Positions 10,796 through 22,756 of a stretch of DNA of 64,000 nucleotides are shown here, piece by piece. The notes below the pieces were generated by a model. That model was given only the letters and a program-made list of their open reading frames with translations. It did not search any database and was not told where the DNA came from. How positions within the stretch are numbered: position 1 is the first letter of the stretch; each line of letters opens with the position of its first letter. Source of the stretch: Rhizophagus clarus (lineage: Eukaryota; Glomeromycota; Glomeromycetes; Glomerales; Glomeraceae); assembly GCA_015698045.1 (NCBI GenBank), contig BLAL01000006.1, forward strand, positions 1,240,001 to 1,304,000, read 5' to 3'. Both the position numbers and the translations under genes were made by a program.

Positions 10796-12452
10796 TTGGT
10801 AAGTTATCAGCTATTTATTTTTTACTTTATTTATATACTATTCAGATAATCAAATTTTTTGTTTAAATAACTATTTAATAATCATATCATAGATGGTAAG
10901 TTACGATATTTAATTATGCGTATAATATTCACATGTAATTCAAACTAATTATACTTTTTACTTAAATGCACAATTAGATTGTAAGTGTTATTTAATTTAC
11001 AGTATATACTTTTGTGATAATATTTGCATCTAATTAATTATCAAATAATACATATTACAGGGTGTAAGTTTTATGCTAACTATATTTCTGTTATTTATTG
11101 ATTTAATTAACTAATTTCTTTATTCTAAAATTATTCAGTAATATAGGGTGTAAGTTATTCATTTAATTCTATTATTACATATTTATATAATTTTATATAT
11201 AATTTAAACTAACTAATTTCTTTAATTAAAAAATCATTTGGTAATATAGGGAGTAAGTTATTTATTAATACATTTATATAATATTTATATATAATTTAAA
11301 CTAACTAATTTCTTTATTTAAAAAATTATTTGGTAAATTATTTTAGTTGGTAAGTCGTATTCTATTATTACATATTTACATAATATTTACATATAATTTA
11401 AACTAACTAATTTCTTTATTTAAAAATTATTTGGTAATATAGGGTGTAAGTTATTTATTTAATTCTATTATTACATATTTATATAATACTTACATATAAT
11501 TTAAACCAGCTAATTTCTTTATTTAAAAAATTATTTGGTAATATAGCCTGTATTAATTTTATTATTACATATTTATATAACATTTACATATAATTTACAT
11601 ATAATTTAAACTAACTAATTTCTTTATTTAAAAAATTATTTGGTAATATAGCTCGTAAGTTATTTATTTAATTATATTATTACATATTTATATAATATTT
11701 ACATATAATTTAAACTAACTAATTTCTTTATTTAAACAATTATTTGGTAATATAGGGAGTAAGTTATTTATTTAATTCTATTATTACACATTTATATAAT
11801 ATTTACATATAATTTTAACTAACTAAGTTCTTTATTTAAAAAATTATTTGGTAATATAGGAAGTAAGTTATTTATTTAATTTTATTATTACATACTTATA
11901 ATAATATTTACATACAATTTAAACTAACTAATTTCTTTATTTAAAAAATTATTTGGTAATATAGCTCGTAAGATATTTATTTAATTTTATTATTACATAT
12001 TTATATAATATTTACATATAACTTAAACTAACTAATTTCTTTATTTAAAAAATTGTTTGATAATTTATTTTAGTCGGTAAGTCATATTCTATTGATACAT
12101 ATTTATATAATAATTACATATAATTTAAACTAACTAATTTCTATATTTAAAAATTAATTGGTAATTCACTTTAGATTCTTGTGAGTTATTTTTTATTATA
12201 TTCATATAATATTTATTCATAATTTAATTAACCGACTTTGGCCTTTGTTCAAAAAATACTATCTATTGCTTTAGTTGGTAAGTTATAAAATATAGACTAT
12301 ATATTATAATATATTATACAAAGCTAAAATTTATATTTATTAAATTTATTAAATTCTTGATTAAACTTTAGAGTAAGTCATTCATATTACTTTTTTTTAA
12401 TTTTGAGTTTTAATTTAAATTTTCATGTTTTAATTATTTATATTTTATGTAG
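10796..12452 (+). repeat. Tandem array of complete introns separated by 3-nt microexons
   Basis: Units of 81-109 bp repeat seventeen times. Each unit carries a donor (usually GTAAGTT), a fungal branch point (AACTAACTAATTTC in the core copies) and an acceptor (usually TAATATAG), followed by exactly three bases before the next donor. Three-base exons start at 10796 TTG, 10893 ATG, 10978 ATT, 11061 GGT, 11147 GGT, 11250 GGA, 11347 TTG, 11443 GGT, 11547 CCT, 11652 CTC, 11756 GGA, 11860 GAA, 11965 CTC, 12074 TCG and 12275 TTG. There is a 6-nt exon at 12175 and a 1-nt one at 12372. Intron copies from 11147 to 12073 are nearly identical while the trinucleotides differ. Joined in phase 1 after 8795, they give 19 codons with no stop and enter the kinase exon in frame. 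Confidence 0.6.
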
Positions 12453-13695
12453 GTTTGGAAAAAGTGAAAATGCAATTTTAGATAAATTTATTGAAGAAAA
12501 AAGATTAAAATGGATCCCTTATAATCAATTTAAAAATGTTGAATATCTTGATAAAGGAGGATTTGGTATTATATACAAAGCCTTTTGGTTAAAAAGTAAT
12601 GGAAAAAAGGAAGTAGCTCTTAAATGTCTCAATAATTTGAATGAAAATAATTTGAATGAAAATTTAGACATATTTTTAAATGAAGTATAATTATTTATTA
12701 TTTGTTTTTAATTATTATTATAAATCATTTATATTAATGTATCCAATTTTAATTTTTTATAGTGGAATTGTCATAAACAATGTTTAAGTTCAATTAGGAT
12801 TATTGATTTACATGGATTTACAAAAAATCCAGATACTTTGAATTATATGGTAGTAATGGATTATGCAAATAAGGGAAATTTAAGAGGGAATCTAGCAAAA
12901 ATAATTAAAAGTAATTGGAATCAAAGATTGTTCATGTTACATGAAATTATTTCTGGTCTTGAAAAAATACATAAGCAAAATCTTATTCATTGTGATTTCC
13001 ATGATGGCAATATTTTAAATCATGAGGATGAGGGTGATAAAAACAAAGTTTTTATTAGTGATTTAGGATTATGCAAAGCTGCAAATTTTTTAAAAGAATA
13101 TGATATTTATGGTGTTATTCCATTTATGGCACCTGAAGTTTTAAGGGGCAAACCATATACTTCAGCTAGCGACATATATAGTTTTTCTATGATTATGTGG
13201 GAATTTACATCTGGAGTTCCACCATTTAATGATAGAGCACATGATTTTCAACTCGGTATAAGTATTTGTAAAGGTGAACGACCTGAAATTATTGAAAGTA
13301 CTCCACAATGTTATGTGAATTTGATGAAAAAATGTTGGAATGAGGATCCATTAAAAAGGCCATCAGCCCAAGAAGTAAGGAATATTATTGCAGACTGGAT
13401 TTTTCGACCTTATGACAATAATAATAAAATAATTAGTTATGATAAAATCAGTGAAAAATTAAAAAGCAACATTATGGATTTTATAAATGCACCAATTGGA
13501 AATAATAATCCTACTACAGGATTTCATCCACAAGCATGTTATACAAGTCGCTTACTTGATTTTACTAGTAAAAAAGTAAATGAAGTTTTAGAAGATTGTA
13601 TAGTTGATGATAATTCAGATGAAAATTTGGATGAGATTGTAGAAAGTGAATGTTTAGATTATATAGTTGATAATATAAAGTCATTGGGTATGTAA
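12453..13695 (+). CDS. TKL-type protein kinase (core exons)
   Basis: Exon 12453-12684 and exon 12763-13695 join at a 78-nt phase-0 intron (GAA|GTATAA, TTTATAG|TGG), giving about 387 residues from the acceptor at 12452. Visible motifs: WIPYNQF linker, glycine loop DKGGFGIIYKAFW, VALK lysine, catalytic loop HCDFHDGN (HCD in place of HRD), DLG, MAPEVL, and SDIYSFSMIMWEF. The C-terminal tail carries the CYTSRLLDF box shared with the other kinases here. The family's Cys ribbon is absent and its place is taken by the microexon-encoded segment upstream. Catalytic K, D and D residues remain, so activity is plausible; the non-RD loop suggests activation-loop-independent control. Substrate unknown. Confidence 0.88.
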
Positions 13696-15110
13696 TATAT
13701 ACAAAAAAAAGTAATTTACAAATTATTTTATATGAAATTAATTAATTTATTTAATCATTTAGATATTAAAACTAGATAATAATTAATTTAGATTAACATT
13801 ATTATGATATATTCATTTTTTATTTCATTTTTATTAGAATTATTTAAAAATTAAGGCTAAAGTAGTAAAATATTTTGCAAGTTTCTTAGTTTGTAATTTA
13901 AATAATTTCTTTTTTTATAATATATCCAAGTATTAAATATATGTTTCTTTCTTTATTTGGAATTGTTTTAACACTAGAGTAATAAAATATTTTACAAGTT
14001 TCTTAGTTTATAATTTAAATAATTTTATGTTGTAACTTATTCGAATATTATATTAAATTATCAAGTTTATTTTTATTTATAGCATCAAACATATACAATA
14101 TATGTATTGGAATTAAAAAGGTTTAGTATGCTCACTTGACTAACTGAAGCAATGTAAAAAAAATGAATTAGAAATTAAATAAATAATGTAAATACATAAA
14201 ACTATTTCTAGCAGCAAAAATAAAGTTTTTAAGATCCAAGATCCAATATTGTGAAATGTTATTTCTTAATTGATCAAGTAAAATAAAACATTAATAATAA
14301 GAAAATTGTACATAAATCATTAAATCATATATTATAACAAGTAAACATTGAACTTGTTAGGGAGCCTTAAATTTTTACTTATGTTAACACCTTAATTAGC
14401 TTAGTTATAACCTTTGCCAACTTTGGAATAAACAGACTGCTGGTAAGGATGGGTTCGCAATTCTGTAACTCTGATCGGTTGAGGTTTTGATAATTAAAAA
14501 AAAAAATTTTTTTTTTTTTTTAATAAAAAATTATTTTTAAAATCATTTAATAAAAAATGATTGATTATAAGATAGATTAATTATTAAAAATCTATTAAAA
14601 AAATAACTAATAAAAATCAATTATTATTAACTGTTAATAAAATTTAAAAAAGATTTTTTAAGAATTAATTGTGAACAATTGTGGATTGTGGAATTGTAAA
14701 TATTTAGAATTAAAAATTCACAATATTCTACAATATCTTAGTAAACCACAATTATTTGGCTATTAATTAGTAAAAAAGTAGGGAATTCCAATACAATATG
14801 TTATGTTTCTAATCAGTAGAAGATTGCTGAAATTTCAAGGCGTTACACTTCTAATCAGTACAAATTGCCATAATATTGCCAATTAGTAAAACATATATCA
14901 TTAAAAATGCACATCAATCATTTAGCTGCACAACTTTGTTGCAATGTTAATTATTTTTGCCTTAATTACTTGAAAAATACCAACTTGATAAGTATTAATT
15001 ATCTAATTGTTAATTATTTATAGTCTAGTTATATCTGACTAATGATGTATTGTTGTGAAAAGAATTATTAGTTATCTAAAAAATTTATTGATTCATAATA
15101 TTTCATTATA
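13696..15110. other. AT-rich intergenic DNA with a short tandem duplication
   Basis: A ~45-bp block containing AAGTTTCTTAGTTT and TAATTTAAATAATTT occurs twice (about 13875-13920 and 13990-14030). An A/T run lies at 14500-14525. No gene is visible. Confidence 0.4.
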
Positions 15111-15670
15111 GCCCTATAAAAAATAAATGCCCAGAACATATCTACAAAAATGTCCAAAAATTGTCCAGAATAATTCTGACATATCTAGAAAATGTCCATT
15201 TTTTGGTATAAATCTGAAACTTAAAATTTTAACATGTCCAATATTTGTCCAGTATAAATTTATGGACAAATTTTGGACAGTTAAACCTAGACAAATTCTG
15301 GATATTATTTCCAAAGAAGGTTAAATTAATTTTGTAAAAAAATGCAAAAAGCACAAAACTGACATTTATAACCTTCTTTATCATACTAATTAAATTTGCA
15401 GAGCAGCCAAAAATACTATATCTATAATATAAAAATTCAGGTTAAGTAGTACTAATAATGTGCTCATTATCTGCCAATTGTCTTTCATGTCAAATTTTGC
15501 AAAAATGTATTTCAGGACAGTTTCAGGACAAATTCCTAATGTCTCAAAAATGAGGTGTTTTCAAAACAGTTTCTGGACACACAGTGCCCAGAATTTCCAG
15601 ACAATTTTTTAGACAATTTTTCTGGACATTATTATTCTGAACATTTCTGGATACTTAATTTTTATAGGGC
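15111..15670. mobile_element. MITE with GCCCTATAAA termini, 560 bp
   Basis: It starts GCCCTATAAAAAATAAATG and ends with the inverse (TTTTTATAGGGC). The interior is dominated by short palindromic GTCC-AGAA/TTCT-GGAC words. No clean target duplication was found, so the superfamily is not assigned. Short open frames on both strands are by-products of its symmetry. Confidence 0.7.
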
Positions 15671-15752
15671 AGTTATTGTATTGTGAAAAAATATGATCTT
15701 ACAAAAGAAATTAACTAAATAGGTTTATTATCTACTACTAATTAGTATTGGC

Positions 15753-15808
15753 TAGGGATGGCAACAGTCACAGCCATAACCAGTCATGACTGACCATTGC
15801 CATCCCTA
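15753..15808. mobile_element. Minimal 56-bp hAT-type MITE
   Basis: It begins TAGGGATGGCAA and ends TTGCCATCCCTA, a 12-bp perfect inverted repeat, and is flanked by an 8-bp duplication with one mismatch (GTATTGGC, 15745-15752; GTATTGAC, 15809-15816). An 8-bp duplication with a TAGGG terminus fits the hAT superfamily. It shares its end with the 354-bp element at 45878. Confidence 0.8.
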
Positions 15809-15945
15809 GTATTGACAAAATACAAGTTACCAAGAATTAAATAATTTTATTATGACAAACTTTTGTTAAAGAAAACTAGGGAATCACCTGATTGGCATTA
15901 ATTTCTATCCCACATTTTTTCAGCAAAAAAATAAAATATAGTATA

Positions 15946-16436
15946 CAGTCAAAGTTCTCTATAACAAATTTCTGCATTACGAATTTCTCATTATTGCGAA
16001 ACACATGGGTGGTACCAAAATTTCATTAATCAAAATAGTTAAATATATTGAATTTTTATAATAAATCTTACTATTACGTATAACGAAGTAAAGATCCCGT
16101 ACACATATAATAAAATAAGAATTTTTTTATACTGAATTTTTACCTATGTTAACAAATTTATTTTTAACGAATTTTTATTTCAGATTTAAGGGATATAGCA
16201 AATCTTTTTCGGATTACTATTAATAGAAATTTCACATTATAAATTTTATAAAGTATAAGTTAAATAAAAATGATGAAAAAAAATTCTAATAATGACTTCC
16301 ATTTTTTATTGTGATTATATACCGAATTTAGTATAATGAATAAATTTTTAAAATTCGGCAAAGATGTTACCAAATTTTTCATTATAATGAATTGTAACCT
16401 TCAGAAATCAAGATTCGTTATGGAGAGCTTCAACTG
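15946..16436. mobile_element. Pogo/Tc1-mariner-type MITE, 491 bp
   Basis: Ends are inverted: CAGTCAAAGTTCTCTATAAC on the left, CAGTTGAAGCTCTCCATAAC as reverse complement on the right. TA dinucleotides lie at 15944-15945 and 16437-16438. The CAGT-AAA-CTCT-ATAACGAA terminus is characteristic of pogo/Tigger-like elements. No transposase reading frame remains. Confidence 0.8.
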
Positions 16437-18438
16437 TACTCATTTTGGTCTGATGAGTGATGACGAAACGCCAAGGTGCTAACTGTAAAAGTAAAAGAAA
16501 TGAAAATTTCCCTCAGCCCAAGAAAAATGATCTGTAACTGGGATCAACAAAATTTATGACCTTTTTTTTTGATTCATATCCCACAGATTTAAAGAAAGGG
16601 CAAAAATCATAAATATAAAACTTGCCCACATCCGATTTCCCTTTTTGGAAATCCCGCTACCCTATTCTGGCATCGATTAGGTGGGGTATTACTGAACTAA
16701 CTTCTTTTTACTATTAACCTTTTCATTTTTATACAATCTTCTGTGTTTTATAAAACAGGTTGATCAGATAATTTTTTTTTTTAAAAAAACCTTAGAATAG
16801 ATCGAATTATAATATTTCGTGATCAGTGATTCGATTTGAATTAAAAAATTTTGATTAAATTTTTTTTTTTAAACACTTTAATAAAGAAACAGTATTAAAA
16901 ATATTAAAAAACGTCAAAGAATTGAAAAAACATCTGAGAATGTTAAGAGGGTTTTTTAAATTGTAATTAAAAAACGTCAAAAAACTTTTAGACTTTTTTT
17001 TTTTTTTGATCTTTCATATTAAAAAAAAATAACAAAAAATGTTCTAAGCTTTTTTAAAAAATGAAATTGAAAAATGTCAAAAAATGGGTATGACATTTTC
17101 TTTTAAATCGTACATTAAAAACATTAAAATGTTTTAGATGTTTTTTTTTTTAAAAAAAAAACGTAATTAAAAAATGTCAAGCAATGAACATTTTTGACCT
17201 TTTTTTTTTTAAAAAAAATCATAACTAAAAAACGTCAAGCAATATTTTTAACATTCTTTTTTAAAATCATAACTAAAAAACGTTAAGCAATGTTTTGACT
17301 TTTTTTTAAAAAAATTGTAAATTCTTTATTTTATAGAAATAGGTTAAATTTCTTATCAATAAATACATTAAATTATAATTTGTACCCTATATCTGTTACA
17401 TTAATAAGAATTAGTATATATTAATCTTATATATATATTAAATAAATCCCTTAATAGGAAAAGTCCCGCGTATCAAAAAAAAAATGACAATTATTATTGA
17501 TAATGAAAAAGATGATGTCTAATTTAAAATACAAAGAACTACAATTAAAAAAATGGAAATGGAGATGAGTAATAACAATAAGTGATGGAGAAACAATTTT
17601 TAAAAATATATTTCTTATTTGCTTAGATTTATTTTTTTAGCGTGTACTAGATAGTAATATTTACATATTGATATATATTAGATAAATAAAATACAATTAA
17701 TTATAAATAATTTTAATTTTAAGCGTTATTGAATAATAAATGTAAGATATGCACAAATAAAAAAAAAATAAGTCTAGTAAATATTTGTCTTTTACAGTAT
17801 ATAAAAATTAAACAAAAAAAAATTCAAGTAAATAAAATAAATTAACAATAACAATAGATTACATGTATATTACGAATTATTTAAGCTTATAATGTATAAC
17901 TAAAGTTACAGGTACATTTTTTGAATGGTAACGTACCTATAATATTGATACTATATATATATATATATACATACAGAGTCGTAGTAATGGCATGATCAGT
18001 AAAAATTATTCGTATTTGCATAAATTTGAATGTACCGTACTTAAATGATGAAATTGTACCGTAACCATTTAGGTAATACCTCCTACTGTCCTACAGAAGT
18101 TTCATCAATAGGAACATTATGCCTATAAACTTTGTTAATATTGTCATGAATTTTTTGTTATGTAAAACAAAATTAAATGTTATAAATAATTCTTAGCTAA
18201 TATACGTAATGATTAATCTCTTACATGTAGTATAGTGCCCCTAGTTTCTGAACTATATTTAAAGTCATTTGTACTATTGCACTATTCCCAGCAAACATAC
18301 TGCATTTCTTGACCATCTAGACTGTTTTTTTGTCTAATGAAGAGATTAAAAAAAATAAAAATGACATCTCATGTTCATAGAATGACATGCTCTAGTCATA
18401 ATGTATTCCGATTTCTACCAATATAAATAGTAAGCGTC
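16437..18438. other. AT-rich intergenic DNA with AAAAACGTCAA repeats
   Basis: From about 16790 to 17310 AAAAACGTCAA and TTTTTTGAC words alternate with T-runs. An (AT)n tract is at about 17955. No gene-like frame was found. Confidence 0.4.
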
Positions 18439-18468
18439 CCTTTCATATTTTCTTACGTCCCTGATTGG

Positions 18469-18675
18469 TTGGTTATACGACAAAAAATATTGGTTTTATT
18501 TTCCTCGAGTGGATCCGCAGTAATGTTCCAAAACAATTCCCGCTTGTTATTTGCAAAAATACCTGATAAAGAATTGATACGGAAAGAGGATGATGATCGT
18601 AATGCGTGGAAACTATATTTCAAAGACATAGAAGAGGACATACATTTACGTTTAGCTGGAATTTTTACAACATAA
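18469..18675 (+). CDS. Possible short gene fragment, unknown function
   Basis: An open frame ends at 18675 with a coding-like composition (DKELIRKEDDDRNAWKLYF, then an acidic/amphipathic stretch). It begins with a TTG in the raw frame; the first ATG is at about 18523, giving roughly 50 residues. No domain is recognised. It may be the last exon of a decayed gene. The gap 18676-19296 contains nothing recognisable. Confidence 0.25.
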   Translation: MVIRQKILVLFSSSGSAVMFQNNSRLLFAKIPDKELIRKEDDDRNAWKLYFKDIEEDIHLRLAGIFTT

Positions 18676-19296
18676 AACGGAAACATTAGGGACTTGATAA
18701 CTCCATTTCCATTTTCGTAATATAGCAGAGGGTTTCGTAATATAGCAAAGGGGAGATACCGTTTTGAAATCACTTTAAAACCGCGTAGTTAGTGAACTCA
18801 TGCTTTAAGGAGGAGCGTAGCTAACATGATTGTTTATTGCTCCTTTTTGTTGTATAACACATCTATGAGAGACATTCTTAACGTACGTATCATGTGTACG
18901 ATCTTAATGTACATCCTCAATTCCTCATTAATAAATTGAATTTACGATATAATGCTAGTAATTAATTCTGACGATAAGCTAAAAAAAAACATTACTATCA
19001 GCACGTCACGTTTGTGGCGAATAAAAATTATATTGACTTGCTTAATTTTGATATCAAATACCCATGATGGAACAATCCAAATTTTAGAGCTTCTTCATTT
19101 GATCTGACATTTGAAAGACAAATTAGCAACATTATCAATCAATCTTTTAAGTATTATTGTTGCACAGCAAGAAAACCAGAAAAAATTTTTTTATTAATTA
19201 TTTTGATTTCTTCAAATAAGATATATGCATTGTGTAGCTAAAAATAATTTTCGTATGTATAATAGGAATAGACAATTACTGCAGAAATTAGAATGT

Positions 19297-20100
19297 TCAC
19301 AAGGGAACTACATTATTCTCATAACCAATTTCATCGTGAATCAATTCTCCCTCTACATTTTTTTCTACGACTAAAAAAATACCATCTCTAGTTATTTTGA
19401 CCGCAATAACCTCAACATCATTATCGCAAAGTTTGATTTTATGGCCAATGAGTTGAGTCGCTTTGTAAATTGAAGGCTGTAAAATTGCAAAAAAAAAAAG
19501 AAAAAAAAAATTAATAAAATGTTATTATCACTACATAAAAAGTAATTTTGATTATTCACATTATCTGAGCGTGGAGCTTCTGGATCTGGTATAGGCTTTG
19601 GTCTAAAAAGAGACGACATAACGATAAGTAATCAAATGAATTCATGATTTCACTACGTAAATAATATGCAAACATACAAAGTATTAGAGTAAGCCAGAGC
19701 AGCATTCAATTCTTCCTGTGCAACATGAGCTCCTCTTTCTTCTTTGATTTTTTCAAATCTCTTTACCGTTAAAAAGATTCTTTCTTCTTGTTCTTTAGTT
19801 GCTCTATATTAATGGGTGATGTTAATTAAAGTGACTCGAACAGGAAGTGTCAATAAATTTACTTACTTTTCCGGATCAAAGTTTTTTGCCTCGCATTTCG
19901 CTGGATCCAGGTGTGTTAAACCATACTTGTTGGTAGATAAACAGGCATAATAGGCTTTACTAGCATCATAGCTATCTTTGAGAAGGCTTTTAAAGTCTTT
20001 CGTCGAGCAAAATATTGTGTTAAATACAACGCAGCTTGTACTTTATTAGTCACAAAAATGACTCATACTTACCAGGCAATTCATTTTCTGTGTGTGACAT
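19297..20100 (-). CDS. Hypothetical 168-residue protein, five exons
   Basis: Exons (minus strand): 20073-20100, 19867-19996, 19678-19803, 19560-19602 and 19476 down to 19297. Donors are GTAAGT, GTAAGT, GTATGT and GTGAAT; acceptors are GAAAG, TATAG, TTTAG and TACAG. Phases agree at every junction and yield 168 residues starting MSHTENELPDFKSLLKDS and ending ENNVVPL. The middle is charged and probably helical (EERIFLTVKRFEKIKEERGA); the C-terminal third looks like beta strands (IKLCDNDVEVIAVKITRDG). No signal peptide or membrane segment is seen. The family is not recognised. The first acceptor (CGACGAAAG) is atypical and could be misplaced. A TATA box lies 39-46 bp upstream. It is divergent from the VapD-like gene. 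Confidence 0.75.
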
Positions 20101-20138
20101 TTTTGATTATTGTTAAAAGTTTGAGGATCAGTCATCAG

Positions 20139-20146
20139 TATTTATA
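20139..20146 (-). promoter_or_regulatory. TATA box of the 168-residue gene
   Basis: TATAAATA on the minus strand, 39-46 bp upstream of the ATG at 20100. The 262-bp divergent spacer (20101-20362) also holds a CCAAT word at about 20270 that could serve the plus-strand gene. Confidence 0.55.
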
Positions 20147-20362
20147 GCTAAATTTAATCCACGTGTCTGACGGTGATGAAATTTATAAATCACGTGGAAA
20201 TTACGAAAGTATGTCCGATACTTAAGATTACGATCATTCGCATGTGATGTAATGTAATAAATATGGTCCCAATTGGCAAAAAAGCAATACAGAATTACAG
20301 CAATACATTGATTTTCAATCTATCATATTACTTTAATATTTTGACAAGGAATTAAAAAAATC

Positions 20363-20725
20363 ATGGCTACTGTAAACGAAGGACTCTTAAGATTCGGACA
20401 TTGGATGATTTTATTTGACCTAGGCGCAACCGCCTTGAAGAACTCTTTAGGTACTCACATTAACGACTACAATGATCTTACTAATCTCTTAACAACCAAC
20501 GGTTTCGTGCGTGTTCAACACAGCGCGTATCGACACGCAACTGGTTGCTTGTTATGGCACGCTTGCTGTGTTATAATCGCTTTACGTGGATATGCTTAGG
20601 TACCCGGAAATTTTCAGGGTAGCCCTCACGTCAGAGATATTCGAATTGCAATTCAAGAGAGCCAGACAATGGAAATGACCACATTTCTTCAAGGAGGTCC
20701 CCTCCCACCAGTTCGAATATGGTAA
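20363..20725 (+). CDS. VapD-like (Cas2-fold) endoribonuclease homologue, one in-frame stop
   Basis: From ATG 20363 the frame reads 78 codons to a TAG at 20597-20599, then 41 more codons to TAA at 20723-20725. Both parts resemble VapD: an N-terminal strand with the catalytic-type Asp (WMILFDLG), a GFVRVQHSAYR strand, a VIIALRG helix and, after the stop, PHVRDIRIAI, the VRDIR hallmark. VapD proteins are small mRNA-cleaving ferredoxin-fold ribonucleases related to Cas2, known mainly from bacteria. Length (about 120) suits the family. The base composition is visibly richer in G+C than the surroundings, compatible with horizontal acquisition. The stop may be a recent nonsense mutation; a 30-nt in-frame intron ending TTAG is conceivable but would delete the VIIALRG helix. 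Confidence 0.65.
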
Positions 20726-21042
20726 ATTCCACGGTGCCAATTAATTGAAAATTATTTTTTAATCATAATTTGATTGTCGGTAAAGACCTATTGCTATGAT
20801 AAATTTTTAATCTCAAAAATATTTTATATTATTATTTGCTATTTGTTACAATTAATTTTTAAGTCTCAATAAGGTATATTTTTAATAAAATATTTATTGC
20901 CAAAAACGTGGAACCTGAAGAATTGCTTTTTAAACGTAATAATAGCGTGATAAAGGTTTTCCATGATACATGACGAAATTTCCCTCCTCACTCTACGCAC
21001 TTAATATATTTCTTTTTCCTAGTCATTTTAATATCTAAAGAG
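20726..21042. other. Gap without a recognised gene
   Basis: AT-rich DNA between the VapD-like frame and the SAM-domain relic; nothing recognisable. Confidence 0.4.
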
Positions 21043-21715
21043 TTAACTATTTTTCAATAAACCCGCGATCACTTCTATAACCATTTTAACGCTTCTGAAA
21101 AGTTCTACATCAACTTCCATAATAACCTCGGTAACTACTATATGATAATCAGCCTTCGAGTAATAAATCTGTTCCAGTGTATACATGAGGAAATATTAGT
21201 CAGAAACTAGGATAGAAAGGTACGAGTTAGTACACATGATGACATGGACGATGGAAAAAAAACCAAAAAATTTTACCGTTGAAAGCCACGACACTTTCCT
21301 TTTTTTCGTGCTTGTGTAGTAGGAACTTTCTATCTTCAATAACATCTATTTCAATTAGGGTCTAGGGCGATCCTTTTCTTGTGATTCTCTTGACAATGTA
21401 CTGTAAATGGAAGCATATATGGGAGCAATATATATTCGCAACGCAAAGCTGCTTGTTTGCCGAGCCTATAATACCAATTCTGCACCACTCTTAAAGTTTT
21501 GCAGAATATGAACGTAATTTCCATTTACCAAGTTCCTTAGCGAATTAGGCAACATTTGGTTCCAAACCTAAATATTGTGATGTTTTCTCGACCTGTAATC
21601 TCTTCCTTTTCTAAAATATTTATAGCCGTCTCACTAAGCTCCAAATTCTCCTTACACAAAAAATCTATAATCTCCTTCTTTTTATGTTTAACCACCTCAA
21701 CTAGCGTAAAATACT
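21043..21715 (-). pseudogene. Decayed SAM-domain-like protein gene
   Basis: Reading leftwards from about 21702 the frame gives VEVVKHKKKEIIDFLCKENL, then ELSETAINILEKEEITGREN: a SAM-like fold pattern (fL...l.l.e..i.iL...eItG) common in Rhizophagus proteins. After a frameshift it continues as LGLEPNVA-stop-FAKELGKWKLRSYSAKL-stop, then EIDVIEDRKFLLHKHEKKES and finally EQIYYSKADYHIVVTEVIME up to a TAA at 21043-21045. Several stops and frameshifts show it is dead. The order suggests one ancestral protein of some 200 residues or more. Confidence 0.6.
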
Positions 21716-22756
21716 AGCGGTAGAAGCAGGGTGTTATTTTCGGATACTTTTATAATGATAAAATTTCCGTATTATGTTTATAGTGGAATTAATCGTTTGA
21801 TTTGAAACTTTTCGAATTTAGCAATAAATAAAAAATATATTGACATTTAAATCATAATCTGTGAAATCACCTCCATTCTATTAAAATTCCATCACGTAAT
21901 ATATCTAATAAGTCAGTTTCGATCGTAAGAATAAATAGGCGATAAAGAATTTTTGAATACCTCTATAAGACATTCGTTGTTTTCTCAATCTACTGGTCCA
22001 TGTCCATATCGCAAGTTATATCTTGATTGAATTTTGAAAACAGTGGACGGCTAACCATCTTCAGGAAACTTTTTTACAAATAAAAAAATCTACAGGTAAA
22101 TTCACATTGTATGTCATATAAATTTGTAGAAATCTGTATATTTCCATAATTTTCCAAATATTCCAAATATCACTGTTGCACTATCATAGTATAATTAATT
22201 AGTTACATCATTTTATTTGCAGTTATGTAACTTACCTTATTTGACTTTTTATCAAGCAAGACTATTTTATCTGTATTACATAAATTTTGTTTACATATTT
22301 CTATAAATGATTGAAAAATCAACGAATTTTTAATAATCCTTTAGTTTAATCTCTTGTACTGTATTTGTAAAGCAATCAATAATTTTTTTTTTTTTTTTTA
22401 TTATATGACATTATTTTATAAACATGACTTTATCATTCTTTGTATTTTTATCTATTAATTCATTTAATAACCAATATGAAAAAAAATTAAAAAGGCAAAT
22501 TATGGAATTGGTGAAGTTGGAAACTGAAAACAATTTATTTATATCTATATATGGAGGATGGTGATATTATCTATGTATTTAATTAGATGGAATAGATGGG
22601 CTGGCTAAATATTTAATTATATATAGATGACCTTCAATCCATCCATATATGGAAAAAATGAAAATTAAAGTTTTGAAAATGGAACAAACACAATCAATCT
22701 ATCAAATTTCAAATAATTTGACATTAAAATTTTTTACCAAATTTTGTTTCTATACT
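21716..22756. other. AT-rich DNA with a dispersed repeat related to 42750-44210
   Basis: From about 22480 to 22740 there are ATATGGAAAAAATGAAAA and CAATCTATCAAATTTCAAAT words shared with the repeats at 42750-43440 and 44165-44200. A T run is at 22383-22401. No gene seen. Confidence 0.4.
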
